Below are positions 7,094 to 17,879 of a DNA stretch of 29,362 nt, one piece after another; within the stretch, counting starts at the first letter, position 1; each line of letters begins with the position of its first letter. The DNA comes from JALZAA01 sp035316025 (GTDB lineage Bacteria; Actinomycetota; Acidimicrobiia; IMCC26256; JACDBD01): contig DATFXL010000117.1 in assembly GCA_035316025.1 (NCBI GenBank), positions 1 to 29,362 of the forward strand, in the 5' to 3' direction. The translations under genes and the position numbers were made by a program. The notes under the pieces were generated by a model. It had not been told where the DNA came from and did not search any database. It worked only from the letters and a program-made list of their open reading frames with translations.

Positions 7094-9876
7094 CCGATCA
7101 ACCGATGAGCCAGTGGCCCTCCGAGTGGGAGTACGTGCTGCCGGTGCGTCCCGGAGCCGACCAGGTCACGATCACCATCGACGGGCGCGAGGTGCAGGTC
7201 CCGAACGGCGAGCTGCTGATCCGAGCGGCGCAGGAGCACGGCACCTACATCCCGCGCTTCTGCTGGCACGACCGGATGAAGCCGGTGGGGATGTGCCGGA
7301 TGTGCCTGGTCGAGGTCGAGGGCCTGCGCGGATTGCAGATCGCGTGTGCGACACCGGTCTACGACGGGATGGTCGTGCACACCCAGAAGGACTTCGTGCG
7401 CAAGGCCCAGGACGGCGTCCTCGAATTCCTGCTCATCAACCACCCGCTCGACTGTCCGGTGTGCGACCGCGGCGGTGAGTGCCCGCTCCAGGACCAGACG
7501 CTGGCCTTCGGTCCGGGGGAGTCGCGCTACGTCGAGGAGAAGCGACACTTCGAGAAGCCGATCCCGATCAGCGACCTCGTGCTGCTCGACCGCGAGCGAT
7601 GCATCCAGTGCGGGCGTTGCACGCGCTTCGCGGCCGAGATCGCCGGCGACCCGCTCATCGACTTCGGCGGTCGGGGGGAGACAACCGAGGTCATCACCTA
7701 CCCCGACGATCCCTTCACGTCGTACTTCTCGGGGAACACCGTGCAGATCTGCCCGGTCGGCGCCCTGACCGCGAAGCCATACCGGTTCGCGGCCCGGCCA
7801 TGGGACCTCACCACCTCCGAGACGTCGTGCGTGACGTGCGCGGTGCAGTGCCGGGGCGCGGTGCAGTCGTCCTCCAACCGGCTGGTACGGCTGCTCGGCG
7901 TCGACTCCGACCCGGTGAACCAGGGGTGGCTGTGCGACAAGGGTCGCTATGGCTACGAGTGGGTGCACGCCGACGACCGCGTCCGGGCGCCGTTGGTGCG
8001 CAAGGGTGGTGACCTCGTCGAGACGTCGTGGCCGGAGGCGCTCGACGCCGCCGCGGATGGGTTGCGCAAGGTCCTCGACGTGCACGGTCCTGAGGGCATC
8101 GCCGTCCTCGGCGGCGGGCGCGGCACCAACGAGGACGCCTACGCCTGGGCGCGGTTCGCCAAGGGCGTCCTCGGCACCGATCACGTCGACGCCCAGCTCG
8201 GTGACGGGCTACCGGCCGACGTCGTCCTCGGCGTGACGCGGGCGACGATCGCCGACTGCGACCGCGCCGCTGCGATCGTGCTGCTCGCGCCCGACCTGAA
8301 GGAGGAGCTGCCCGTCCTCTTCCTCAGGGTCCGCGAGGCCACCGAGGAGCTGGGCGTCCCGTTGATCGACGTGGCGCCCTGCGACCACGGGCTGACGCGC
8401 TACGCGGACGCCGCCGTCCGGTACGTCCCGGGAGAGGCGCACGAGGTCGTCGCCAGCCTCGTCCGGGCGTTCGATGGCGACCGTACCGGCGACGACCAGA
8501 TCGACCGGGCCGGCGCCGCGCTCGAGGGGCGCGAGGGCGACGTCGTGGTGGTCCTCGGGCGGCCGTCGCTCGCCGAGGCGCCCGACTCGGTGGTGCGCGC
8601 CGCCGCGCTGCTGGCGGCGCGCCCGGGCACGCGGTTCCTGTCCGCCGTCCGCCGTTCGAACGTGCACGGCGCCCTCGACCTCGGCCTCGCGCCCGGGTTC
8701 CTCCCGGGGCGCGTCACCCTCGACGCCGGTCGGAAGCGTTTCGCCGACGCCTGGGGCGTGGTGCCCGAGCGCCGCGGGCTCGACGCGTCGGGGATCCTCC
8801 AGGCGGCGGTGGACGGGCAGCTGCACGGGCTCGTGCTGCTCGACGCCGACCCGATCGCCGACTTCCCCGACCGGCGCCTCGCCCGCGACGCTCTCGCCAA
8901 CGTCGACTTCGTCATCGCCTGCGACGCGTTCCTCACCGAGAGCACGCGCGGCGCGAACGTCTTCCTTCCGGTCACGGTGTGGGCGGAGAAGCCCGGCACG
9001 GCGTCCAACATCGAGGGCCGGGTGCAGCGTGTCTCGCAGCAGGTCTCGCCCGAAGGCCCGGTGATGTCGGACTGGCGCATCGCGGTGGAGCTGGCGGCGC
9101 GCTTCGACGCCGACTTCGACCTCGAGACCGTTCCCGAGGTGCAGGACGAGATCGGGCGCCTCGCGCCCGCCTTCGCCGGCGTCGACGCACGTCTCCTCCG
9201 TCGGGCGCGTGACGGCGTCGTCCTCCCGCTCGGCGACCGCTACGACGAGCTGGTGCTCGACGCCGGCGGCGTCCCGCTCACGGACGCGACCTGGGAGCCG
9301 ATCCGGCCCGGGACGCTGGCGTCGGAGGAGACGCTCACGTCGCACGTCGGCACCGGCGTCGTCGAGGCCACGGGCACCGGGTCGACGACGACCGTGAAGC
9401 CCGGCCTGACCGAGGTCGAATCGGCCACGACGTCACGCGCCGAGGCGGAGGCTCTCGGCAGCGCGGCGCGCGACGCGGCCGCCGCCGGTCCGCCGTTGCA
9501 TGCGTGGGATCGCGAGACCGGTCGGGCGCCCGCCCCGGCCCGTGACGCGTACGCTCTCCGGCTGGTGTCGGGCCGGAAGCTCTACGACGCCGGCCGCGTC
9601 AGCGCGGCCTCACCATCGCTGGCGCCGCTGGCGGAGGGGGCGACGCTCCTCGTCCACCCGAGCGATCGTGACCGAATCGGGATCGGCGACGGGGAGACCG
9701 TGCAGGCGACGAGCGGGCGCGGGTCGGTCGTCCTGCCCGTGCGCGCCGCCCCCGGGATCCCTCGCGGGGTCGCGTTCCTCACGTTCAACCAGCCGGGTCC
9801 GGGAGCGGGCGACCTGATCGACGCGACGGCCGCCGTCACGGACGTCCGGCTGGAGTCCGCGGGTTCCGGCTCGTGA
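7090..9876 (+). CDS. nuoG: NADH-quinone oxidoreductase subunit G, 75 kDa multi-cluster subunit
   Basis: 928 aa, ATG 7090 (in-frame ATG also at 7102). The ligands of four clusters can be placed: 2Fe-2S N1b C58-x10-C69-x2-C72-x13-C86; 4Fe-4S N5 H118-x3-C122-x2-C125-x5-C131; N4 C171-x2-C174-x2-C177-x43-C221; and the additional N7 cluster C247-x2-C250-x3-C254-x27-C282, known from Thermus and E. coli types. A molybdopterin-oxidoreductase-like domain follows from about residue 240 to 700. A C-terminal domain resembling the molybdopterin dinucleotide-binding fold, with its LVSGRKLYD start, lies near 820-925. The stretch in between (about 740-810) is Ala/Thr/Glu-rich and poorly ordered. The protein is longer than I recall for mycobacterial NuoG (about 800 aa). 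It carries electrons from NuoF to NuoI. Confidence 0.95.
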   Translation: MTDQPMSQWPSEWEYVLPVRPGADQVTITIDGREVQVPNGELLIRAAQEHGTYIPRFCWHDRMKPVGMCRMCLVEVEGLRGLQIACATPVYDGMVVHTQKDFVRKAQDGVLEFLLINHPLDCPVCDRGGECPLQDQTLAFGPGESRYVEEKRHFEKPIPISDLVLLDRERCIQCGRCTRFAAEIAGDPLIDFGGRGETTEVITYPDDPFTSYFSGNTVQICPVGALTAKPYRFAARPWDLTTSETSCVTCAVQCRGAVQSSSNRLVRLLGVDSDPVNQGWLCDKGRYGYEWVHADDRVRAPLVRKGGDLVETSWPEALDAAADGLRKVLDVHGPEGIAVLGGGRGTNEDAYAWARFAKGVLGTDHVDAQLGDGLPADVVLGVTRATIADCDRAAAIVLLAPDLKEELPVLFLRVREATEELGVPLIDVAPCDHGLTRYADAAVRYVPGEAHEVVASLVRAFDGDRTGDDQIDRAGAALEGREGDVVVVLGRPSLAEAPDSVVRAAALLAARPGTRFLSAVRRSNVHGALDLGLAPGFLPGRVTLDAGRKRFADAWGVVPERRGLDASGILQAAVDGQLHGLVLLDADPIADFPDRRLARDALANVDFVIACDAFLTESTRGANVFLPVTVWAEKPGTASNIEGRVQRVSQQVSPEGPVMSDWRIAVELAARFDADFDLETVPEVQDEIGRLAPAFAGVDARLLRRARDGVVLPLGDRYDELVLDAGGVPLTDATWEPIRPGTLASEETLTSHVGTGVVEATGTGSTTTVKPGLTEVESATTSRAEAEALGSAARDAAAAGPPLHAWDRETGRAPAPARDAYALRLVSGRKLYDAGRVSAASPSLAPLAEGATLLVHPSDRDRIGIGDGETVQATSGRGSVVLPVRAAPGIPRGVAFLTFNQPGPGAGDLIDATAAVTDVRLESAGSGS

Positions 9877-11078
9877 CCTTCGTCGACCCGCTCGTCGGCG
9901 GCGACATCGACCTGACGGTCGTGCTGATCGTGATCGCGAAGACGATCGCGGTGTTCGCGCTCCTGCTCGTCGCCGTCCTCTTCTATATCTGGTTCCTGCG
10001 CAAGGCGATCGCCGACATGCAGAACCGGGTCGGCCCGTACAACGCGGGCCCGTTCGGCATCCTCCAGACCCTGGCCGACGGCATCAAGCTGTTCTTCAAG
10101 GAGCAGTCGATCCCGCGCACCGCCGACAGGCCGGTGTTCCTCATCGCCCCGTACCTGTCGATCCTGCCCGCGTTCCTCGCGTTCAGCATCGTGCCGATCG
10201 GCGGCCTCGTGAGCATCGCCGGGCACAAGACGTACCTCCAGCTCGCCGAGCTGCCGGTCGGGGTGCTCTGGCTGCTGGCCATGTCCGGCCTCGGGTTGTA
10301 CGGGGTGATGCTGGCGGGCTGGTCGTCGGGGTCGAAGTACCCACTGCTCGGCTCGGTCCGGGCTTCCGCACAGCTCCTCAGCTACGAGGCCGCGTTCTCC
10401 CTGGCGATCGTCGGGGTGCTCATCCAGTCGGGCACGCTCTCGACCCGCGGCATCGTCGACGGACAGGCGTGGACCGGCAACTTCCTCGACGGGCTGGGTG
10501 CGTGGTACGTGCGGCCGGCGATCGTCGCCTTCGTCATCTTCCTCATCGCCGCCATCGCCGAGACCAACCACCCGCCCTTCGACCTCGTCGAGGCGGAGCA
10601 GGAGCTCGTCGGCGGGTTCCACACCGAGTACACGGGCATCCGCTTCGCGATCTTCTACCTGGCCGAGTTCATGAACGTCATCACGATGTCGGCCATCGCC
10701 GTCACGTTGTTCCTCGGTGGTCCCAGCGGGCCGAAGCTCGGTTTCCTCCCTGCGACGGGCACGATCAACGTCTGGGTGATGCCGGTCTTCTGGTTCATGC
10801 TCAAGCTGCTCGTGCTGCTGTACGGCACGGTCCTGATCCGGGCGACGCTGCCGCGCATGCGCTACGACCAGCTGATGGACCTGGGGTGGAAGTACCTGAT
10901 CGAGATCGCGTTCCTGTGGCTGATGGTCTCGGCCGTCGTCGTCATCGGGCGCCAGGAGGGCTGGAACCTCTGGATCGTCGTACCTGCCGCCGCCGCCGGC
11001 GCCGTCCTCGTCTATCTCGTGCTGTTCGCGTCGATGGCGAAACCAGGGGAGATCGAGACTCGGGATCAGATCCGCTGA
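9873..11078 (+). CDS. nuoH: NADH-quinone oxidoreductase subunit H (copy 1)
   Basis: 401 aa from GTG 9873, overlapping the nuoG stop (GTGA). It is a multi-pass membrane protein with about nine helices. The family motifs are NRVGPYNAGPFG with a GIKLFFKE block in the first cytoplasmic loop, and a later EAEQELVGGFHTEYTG block with the conserved glutamates of the quinone tunnel and E-channel. The final hydrophobic segment near residues 370-390 is an extra C-terminal helix relative to the eight of Thermus Nqo8. This fits the longer NuoH I recall from mycobacteria (about 410 aa). NuoH lines the quinone tunnel together with NuoB and NuoD. Its stop overlaps the nuoI start by one base. Confidence 0.95.
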   Translation: MTFVDPLVGGDIDLTVVLIVIAKTIAVFALLLVAVLFYIWFLRKAIADMQNRVGPYNAGPFGILQTLADGIKLFFKEQSIPRTADRPVFLIAPYLSILPAFLAFSIVPIGGLVSIAGHKTYLQLAELPVGVLWLLAMSGLGLYGVMLAGWSSGSKYPLLGSVRASAQLLSYEAAFSLAIVGVLIQSGTLSTRGIVDGQAWTGNFLDGLGAWYVRPAIVAFVIFLIAAIAETNHPPFDLVEAEQELVGGFHTEYTGIRFAIFYLAEFMNVITMSAIAVTLFLGGPSGPKLGFLPATGTINVWVMPVFWFMLKLLVLLYGTVLIRATLPRMRYDQLMDLGWKYLIEIAFLWLMVSAVVVIGRQEGWNLWIVVPAAAAGAVLVYLVLFASMAKPGEIETRDQIR

Positions 11079-11674
11079 TGGGTGTCCTCGACCTGCTCCG
11101 CGGTTTCACCGTCCCCCTCCGGCAGATCTTCCGTCCGCGGGTCACGGAGTTCTTCCCGAAGGAGAAGCGACCGAAGCCCGAGCGGTTCCACGGCCGCCAC
11201 GTCCTCAACCGCTACGAGGACGGCATGGAGAAGTGCATCGGCTGCGAGCTCTGCGCGGGTATCTGTCCGGCCCGGTGCATCTACGTGCGGGGCGCCGACA
11301 ATCCCCCCGACGCGCCCGTCTCGCCCGGCGAGCGGTACGGGTTCGTCTACGAGATCAACTATCTCCGCTGCATCCACTGCGATATGTGCGTCGAGGCGTG
11401 TCCCACAGAAGCGATCACCGAGACGAAGCTGTTCGAGTTCTCCTTCACGAACCGCGACGACAGCATCTACACGAAGGACGAGCTGCTCGTCGACGACGAC
11501 GGGCACGCCCGCCGGATGCCCTGGGAGCTGTGGCGCGGCGGCGAGGACGACCAGACGAGCGCGTGGATGCGGGTGACGTCGCCGGCGGGTGACGCCGACT
11601 ACGAGGGGAAGGTCTTGTGGTCCCCCGAGCTCGGCTATGGGATTCGGCCTCCCGAGAAGGGCCAGAGCGGGTGA
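11078..11674 (+). CDS. nuoI: NADH-quinone oxidoreductase subunit I (copy 1), 2x[4Fe-4S]
   Basis: 198 aa, ATG 11078. It is a ferredoxin-like subunit with two 4Fe-4S motifs: C53-x2-C56-x2-C59-x3-C63-P and C98-x2-C101-x2-C104-x3-C108-P, binding N6a and N6b. An amphipathic N-terminal stretch (residues 1-20) is expected to lie on the membrane. The C-terminal 60 residues are polar, with a KDELLVDDDG segment seen in actinobacterial and Thermus-type NuoI. It passes electrons from NuoG to the N2 cluster in NuoB. It overlaps nuoJ1 by four bases (GTGA at 11671). Confidence 0.96.
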   Translation: MGVLDLLRGFTVPLRQIFRPRVTEFFPKEKRPKPERFHGRHVLNRYEDGMEKCIGCELCAGICPARCIYVRGADNPPDAPVSPGERYGFVYEINYLRCIHCDMCVEACPTEAITETKLFEFSFTNRDDSIYTKDELLVDDDGHARRMPWELWRGGEDDQTSAWMRVTSPAGDADYEGKVLWSPELGYGIRPPEKGQSG

Positions 11675-12333
11675 CCGTCGAGGCCGTCATCTTCTTCGTC
11701 GCCGCCGCCCTCGCGCTGGGCGGCGCCGCCGGCGTCGTCCTCGCGCGCAACCCGGTCCATTGCGCGCTCCTGCTCGTCGTGACACTGGTGGCGGTGGCGA
11801 TCTTCTTCCTCCTGCAGGACGCCCAGCTCGTCTTCGCCGTGCAGATCATCGTGTACGCCGGCGCCATCGTCGTGCTCTTCTTGTTCGTGATCATGCTCCT
11901 CGGCGTCGACCGCGAGGAGTCACTGACGGATCCGATCCCGTATCAGCGGCCGGCCGCCGTGGCGCTCGGGGCGATCCTGCTCGGCGAGATCTTCGTGCTC
12001 GCCGGACGAACCTGGGCAACAGGAGCGACGTCGACGCGGGGTTCGGTGCGCGGGCCCGTTGACGGACGGGACCTCGGCAATATCCAGCGCGTCGCCCGCG
12101 TCCTGTTCACCGACTTCCTGTGGGCGTTCGAGCTCACCGCCGCCCTCCTCGTGATCGCCGTCGTGGGTGCGGTCGTGCTCGCCCGTCGCAGCGGCCAGCG
12201 TGCCCAGCTCGACGAGCGCGAGCGGACGATCGACGAGCAGATCACGCGGGCGGAGCTGAGCGAGGCGGCGGAGAACGACGCGTATCTCGGCGACGGAGAG
12301 CGTCCTTCGGAGACGCCTCAGGTGACCCCATGA
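11671..12333 (+). CDS. nuoJ: NADH-quinone oxidoreductase subunit J (copy 1)
   Basis: 220 aa from GTG 11671, overlapping the nuoI1 stop. Five transmembrane helices are visible. The third contains the conserved VQIIVYAGAIVVLFLFVIML segment, whose Tyr and Gly sit at the pi-bulge that couples quinone reduction to proton transfer in complex I. A hydrophilic C-terminal tail of about 50 residues, rich in Glu and Arg and likely helical or coiled, follows the last helix. NuoJ works with NuoA, K and H in the E-channel. It overlaps nuoK1 by four bases (ATGA at 12330). Confidence 0.94.
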   Translation: MTVEAVIFFVAAALALGGAAGVVLARNPVHCALLLVVTLVAVAIFFLLQDAQLVFAVQIIVYAGAIVVLFLFVIMLLGVDREESLTDPIPYQRPAAVALGAILLGEIFVLAGRTWATGATSTRGSVRGPVDGRDLGNIQRVARVLFTDFLWAFELTAALLVIAVVGAVVLARRSGQRAQLDERERTIDEQITRAELSEAAENDAYLGDGERPSETPQVTP

Positions 12334-12650
12334 ACGTCGCCACCCTCGAGATCACGCCCAACTACTACCTCGTCGTAGGCGCCCTGCTGTTCACGATCGG
12401 CGCCGTCGGACTGTTGTTGCGGCGGAACGTCCTCGTGATGTTCATGTGCGTCGAGCTGATGCTGAACGCCGCCAACCTCACCTTCGTCACGTTCTCGCGG
12501 GCGCTCAACGACATCGGTGGCCAGGTGATCGTGTTCTTCACCCTCGTGGTCGCGGCGGCCGAGGTGGCCGTCGGGCTTGCGATCATCGTCGCCATCTTCC
12601 GGCGCCGCCGCGGCGCGACCGCCGACGACGTCCACCTGCTCAGGGGCTGA
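12330..12650 (+). CDS. nuoK: NADH-quinone oxidoreductase subunit K (copy 1)
   Basis: 106 aa, ATG 12330. It is a three-helix membrane protein. The two essential membrane glutamates of the family are present: E42 in VELMLNAANL and E78 in VAAAEVAVGLAI. The length is normal for NuoK (about 100 aa). The C-terminus has a basic RRRRG patch and a HLLRG ending. It is an antiporter-like E-channel subunit linking NuoJ to NuoN. The gap to the next gene is three bases. Confidence 0.95.
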   Translation: MNVATLEITPNYYLVVGALLFTIGAVGLLLRRNVLVMFMCVELMLNAANLTFVTFSRALNDIGGQVIVFFTLVVAAAEVAVGLAIIVAIFRRRRGATADDVHLLRG

Positions 12651-12653
12651 CCC

Positions 12654-14677
12654 GTGGACGCCCGCGACCTCCTCGATCTCGTCTGGATCGTCCCTGCGCT
12701 GCCGGCCCTCGGCGCCGCCGTCCTCCTGCTCTTCGGGCGGCGGATCGGCGAGCCCAAGGCCGGTTGGCTCGCCACCGGATTGATGGCGCTTTCGTTCGCG
12801 TGGTCGGTCGTGATGCTGCTCGCGCTACGCGACGTGGAGCCGCGCACCCACACGGTGGATCTGTTCACGTGGTTCCCGGCCGGCGGCCTGCAGGTGAAGT
12901 TCGGGTTCCTCGCCGACCCGCTCTCGATCACCTTCGTCCTGTTCGTCACCGGCGTCGGCACGCTGATCCACCTCTACTCACTCGGCTACATGCGCGGCGA
13001 CGAGAACTTCGGACGATTCTTCGCCTTCATGAACTTGTTCTGCGCGTCGATGCTGATCCTCGTCCTCGGCTCGAGCTTCCTCGTCACGTTCCTCGGCTGG
13101 GAGGGCGTCGGACTCTGCTCGTACCTGCTGGTGTCCTTCTGGTTCCAGCGCAACTCGGCAGCGGTGGCGGGCAAGAAGGCATTCGTCACCACGCGCGTCG
13201 GCGACGTCGGCTTCATGATCGCGATGTTCCTGATCTTCGATCAGCTCGGATCACTGAACTACAGCGCGATGAACGCGGGCGCCGGCAAGCTCGCCGCCGG
13301 CACCGCCACCGCCATCTCGCTCCTGCTGTTCATGGGCGCCGTGGGCAAGAGCGCGCAGTTCCCGTTGCACGTCTGGCTGCCCGACGCGATGGAGGGCCCG
13401 ACGCCGGTGTCGGCGCTGATCCACGCGGCGACGATGGTGACGGCCGGGGTCTTTCTCGTCGCGCGGGCGCATCCGTTCTTCGAGGCCAGCGGCGGCTCGG
13501 CGCTGACGGTGGTGTCGATCATCGGCGCCGTGACCGCGCTTCTCGCCGCGACGGTTGCGCTCATCCAGGTCGACATCAAACGCGTGCTTGCGTACTCGAC
13601 GATCAGCCAGCTGGGCTTCATGTTTCTCGCCCTCGGTGTGCGCGCGTACGCCGCTGCGATCTTCCTCGTGGTCGCGCACGCGTTCTACAAGGCATCGCTG
13701 TTCCTCGGCGCGGGGTCGGTCATCCACGGCGGCGCTGACAACCAGGACATACGGACCATGGGCGGCCTCCGCAGGTACATGCCGTACACCGCCCTCGGCT
13801 TCACCGTCGCGTGGCTCGCGATCTCGGGCGTCCCGCCACTGGCGGGCTTCTGGGCCAAGGACGAGGTGCTGTCACGCGCCTACTTCGCCGGCGACTACGG
13901 CGTCTGGGTCATCGGGACCCTCGCCGCCCTGCTCACGGCGTTCTACATGACCCGCGAGACCTGGCTCGTCTTCTTCGGGAACGAGCGCTTCCTCGCTGCG
14001 GAGGCAGACGGCGTCGAGACGGAAGCGGAGGAGACGGCACACACACCCGGCGAGATGTCGCTCGAGTCGCCGACCGTCCCCGCGTGGGTCCCGCCCCAGC
14101 CGGCGCGGCTCGCGCACCCGCCCCACGAGTCGCCGCCGACGATGACGTTCCCGATCATGGCGCTGGCGTTGCTGGCGGCCGTCGGTGGAATGCTCAGCCT
14201 GCCGTTCAAGGCCATCGAGTTCCTGAACGACTGGCTCGAGCCGGTGTTCGCGGACGCCCGCCAGATCGACCCGACGTCGTTCGTGGCAGGAACGACCCTC
14301 GAGGGCATCTCAGTCGTGTTCGGGCTGATCGGCTTGTTCCTTGCGTACCGCATCTACCGGCGCGGCATTCCGACGCCTGATGGCGACCCGTTGCCGGCGC
14401 AGCTCGGCGTCGCCGGTCGATGGTTCCAGCACGCTTACTATTTCGACGAGGAGATCGCGAACCTCGTACGCGGCCCCGTGACGCGCTCCGCCGAGTGGCT
14501 GAGCCAGGTCTTCGACCTCCGCGTCATCGACGGCGCGGTCAACGGCGTCGCGACCCTGGTACGCGACACGGGCGGACGGCTCCGGCGCATCCAGACGGGC
14601 CTGGTCCGCAACTACGCGCTCGGTGTCGTGCTCGGCGCCGTCGCGTTGTTGGTGTACCTCGCGGTCAGGGCGGGCTG

Positions 14678-14678
<1 letters not shown>
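12654..14678 (+). CDS. nuoL: NADH-quinone oxidoreductase subunit L (copy 1), distal proton pump
   Basis: 674 aa from GTG 12654. It is an antiporter-like (MrpA type) subunit with about 16 helices. The key proton-channel residues are present: E150 in GWEGVGLCSYLL and K232 in GAVGKSAQFPLH, followed by the WLPDAMEGPTPVSALIHAAT block. A hydrophilic, acidic and proline-rich insertion of about 30 residues lies between FFGNERFL and the PHESP motif (near 14000-14125); the second copy lacks it. The C-terminal region has the long lateral helix (residues about 570-640) ending in a final membrane helix. It is the outermost pump of the membrane arm. Its stop overlaps the nuoM1 start by one base. Confidence 0.96.
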
Positions 14679-16254
<1,576 letters not shown>

Positions 16255-16258
<4 letters not shown>

Positions 16259-17808
16259 TCACCTCGCTGCTGACTCAGGCGCGGGACGTCCCCACGATCC
16301 GCACACCGACCGTCGACTGGCTCGCCGTCGGGCCCGAGATCGCGCTCGCGGGCGCCGCCGTCGCAATCGTGCTGCTCCGATCACTCGTCCGGCGCGGGAA
16401 GTGGGTGTACCCGGCGTCGCTCGTCCTGGCGTTCAGCGGCGTGATCGCCGCCGGCGCCCTCCTGGTCCGGCAGTGGCGCGAGGTCCAGGACCACGGCGCC
16501 ATCACGACGATCGCGGGCATGCTGCGAGTCGACGGGTTCGGCGTGTTCCTGGGCGGCGTGGTCGTCGTTGCCGCGCTGCTCGCGCTCCTCTTGTCGGTGA
16601 GCTACACGCAGCGCGAACGTCTGGAGGGCGCCGAGTATCTCGCCCTGCTGCTGCTGTCGGCCACCGGCATGCTGGCGATGACGACGGCCAACGATCTCGT
16701 CATCGTGTTCCTCGCCCTCGAGATCCTGTCGATCCCGCTCTACGTCCTGGCCGCGTTCGACCGGCGCCGACTCGCCTCGCAGGAAGCCGGGATCAAGTAC
16801 TTCGTGCTCGGCGCCTTCTCGTCGGCGGTCTTCCTGTACGGCGTCGCGCTCGTGTACGGAGCGACGGGCACGACCTCGCTGACGGGCATCTCACGCTTTC
16901 TCGCCGCCAACACACTGCTCGACGAAGGCGTGCTGCTGATCGGCCTCGGGCTGCTGCTCGTCGGCCTCGGCTTCAAGGTGGCGGCGGTGCCGTTCCACAT
17001 GTGGACGCCCGACGTGTACCAGGGCGCGCCGACTCCGGTCACCGCCTTCATGTCGTCGGCCACAAAGGTCGCCGGGTTCGCCGCATTGCTGCGCGTGTTC
17101 CAGGTGTCGTTCCCGCTGTTCCGGAACGACTGGCGGCCGGCGATCGGGGCACTGGCGATCCTGTCCCTGGCCGTCGGCAGCTTCGTCGCCATCGTCCAGA
17201 CCGACGTGAAGCGGATGCTCGCCTACTCGTCGATCGCCCACGCGGGCTACATCCTCATCGGATTCGCCGCCGCCGCCGTCGCCAACGGGCGCGCGTCCGC
17301 CCGTGGGCTGCAGTCGGCTCTGTTCTATCTCTTGGTGTACGCGTTCATGACGATCGGCGCTTTTGCGGTCGTCACGATCGTGGCGCGCTCGTCACACGAT
17401 GCCCGCCACTCGCTGTCCGAGTACCGGGGCCTGGCGGCGACGCGACCCGTACTGGCGGCCTTGCTCGCGTTCTTCCTGCTCGCGCAAGCCGGTGTGCCCT
17501 TCACCGGAGGGTTCGTCGCCAAGCTCGAGGTGTTCGCGGCCGCCATCGACGCCCGCGAGTACTACCTCGCCATCGCCGGCGTGGTGGCCGCGGTTGTCGC
17601 CGCCTTCTTCTACCTGCGTGTCGTCGTGACGATGTACACCAGCGCCGATGAGCCGGAGGAAGCGGCCGAGCCCGGCCGGCGACCCCTAGCGGTCGACGCC
17701 CCGGCCGCCGCCGTGCTCGCGGTCACCGCCGCGCTCACGCTCGTGCTCGGAATCCTCCCCGGCGCCTTCCTCGACCTCGCCAAGGACGCGACCTTCCTGC
17801 TGCGCTGA
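16255..17808 (+). CDS. nuoN: NADH-quinone oxidoreductase subunit N (copy 1), proton pump
   Basis: 517 aa from GTG 16255. It is a fourteen-helix antiporter-like subunit. Channel residues are E156 in LALEILSIPLYVLA and K241 in GFKVAAVPFHMW, followed by the TPDVYQGAPTPVTAF motif that distinguishes NuoN from NuoL and NuoM. A KYFVLGAFSSAVFLYG helix is also typical. It is the last gene of the first operon, followed by a 71-bp gap with a hairpin and then the convergent patatin gene. The open frame extends upstream of 16255 through nuoM1 only in a non-coding frame; the GTGA overlap with nuoM1 fixes the start. Confidence 0.95.
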
Positions 17809-17824
17809 CGCGCCGTTGCGCCGT

Positions 17825-17863
17825 TGTCACAGAAACGCGCTCTATGGCGGCGTTGCCGTGACA
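17825..17863. terminator. Possible bidirectional terminator hairpin between convergent genes
   Basis: TGTCAC (17825-17830) pairs with GTGACA (17858-17863). Inside, AACGCGC (17834-17840) pairs with GC(G)GCGTT (17847-17854) with one bulged G, leaving a TCTATG loop and a 3x3 internal loop. It sits between the convergent ends of nuoN1 and the patatin gene. No T tract follows on either strand, so termination is an inference. Confidence 0.4.
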
Positions 17864-17879
17864 CGCAGCACGGGCGAGG

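Noticed and set aside
8209..9345. Minus-strand open frame of 378 codons within nuoG
   Set aside because: Antisense shadow of the nuoG molybdopterin-like domain, with no motif of its own.
7828..9876. A separate molybdoenzyme (formate dehydrogenase-like) fused to NuoG
   Set aside because: The molybdopterin-like domain and N7 cluster are normal parts of NuoG in many bacteria; its position between nuoF and nuoH and the N1b, N5 and N4 ligands identify it as NuoG.
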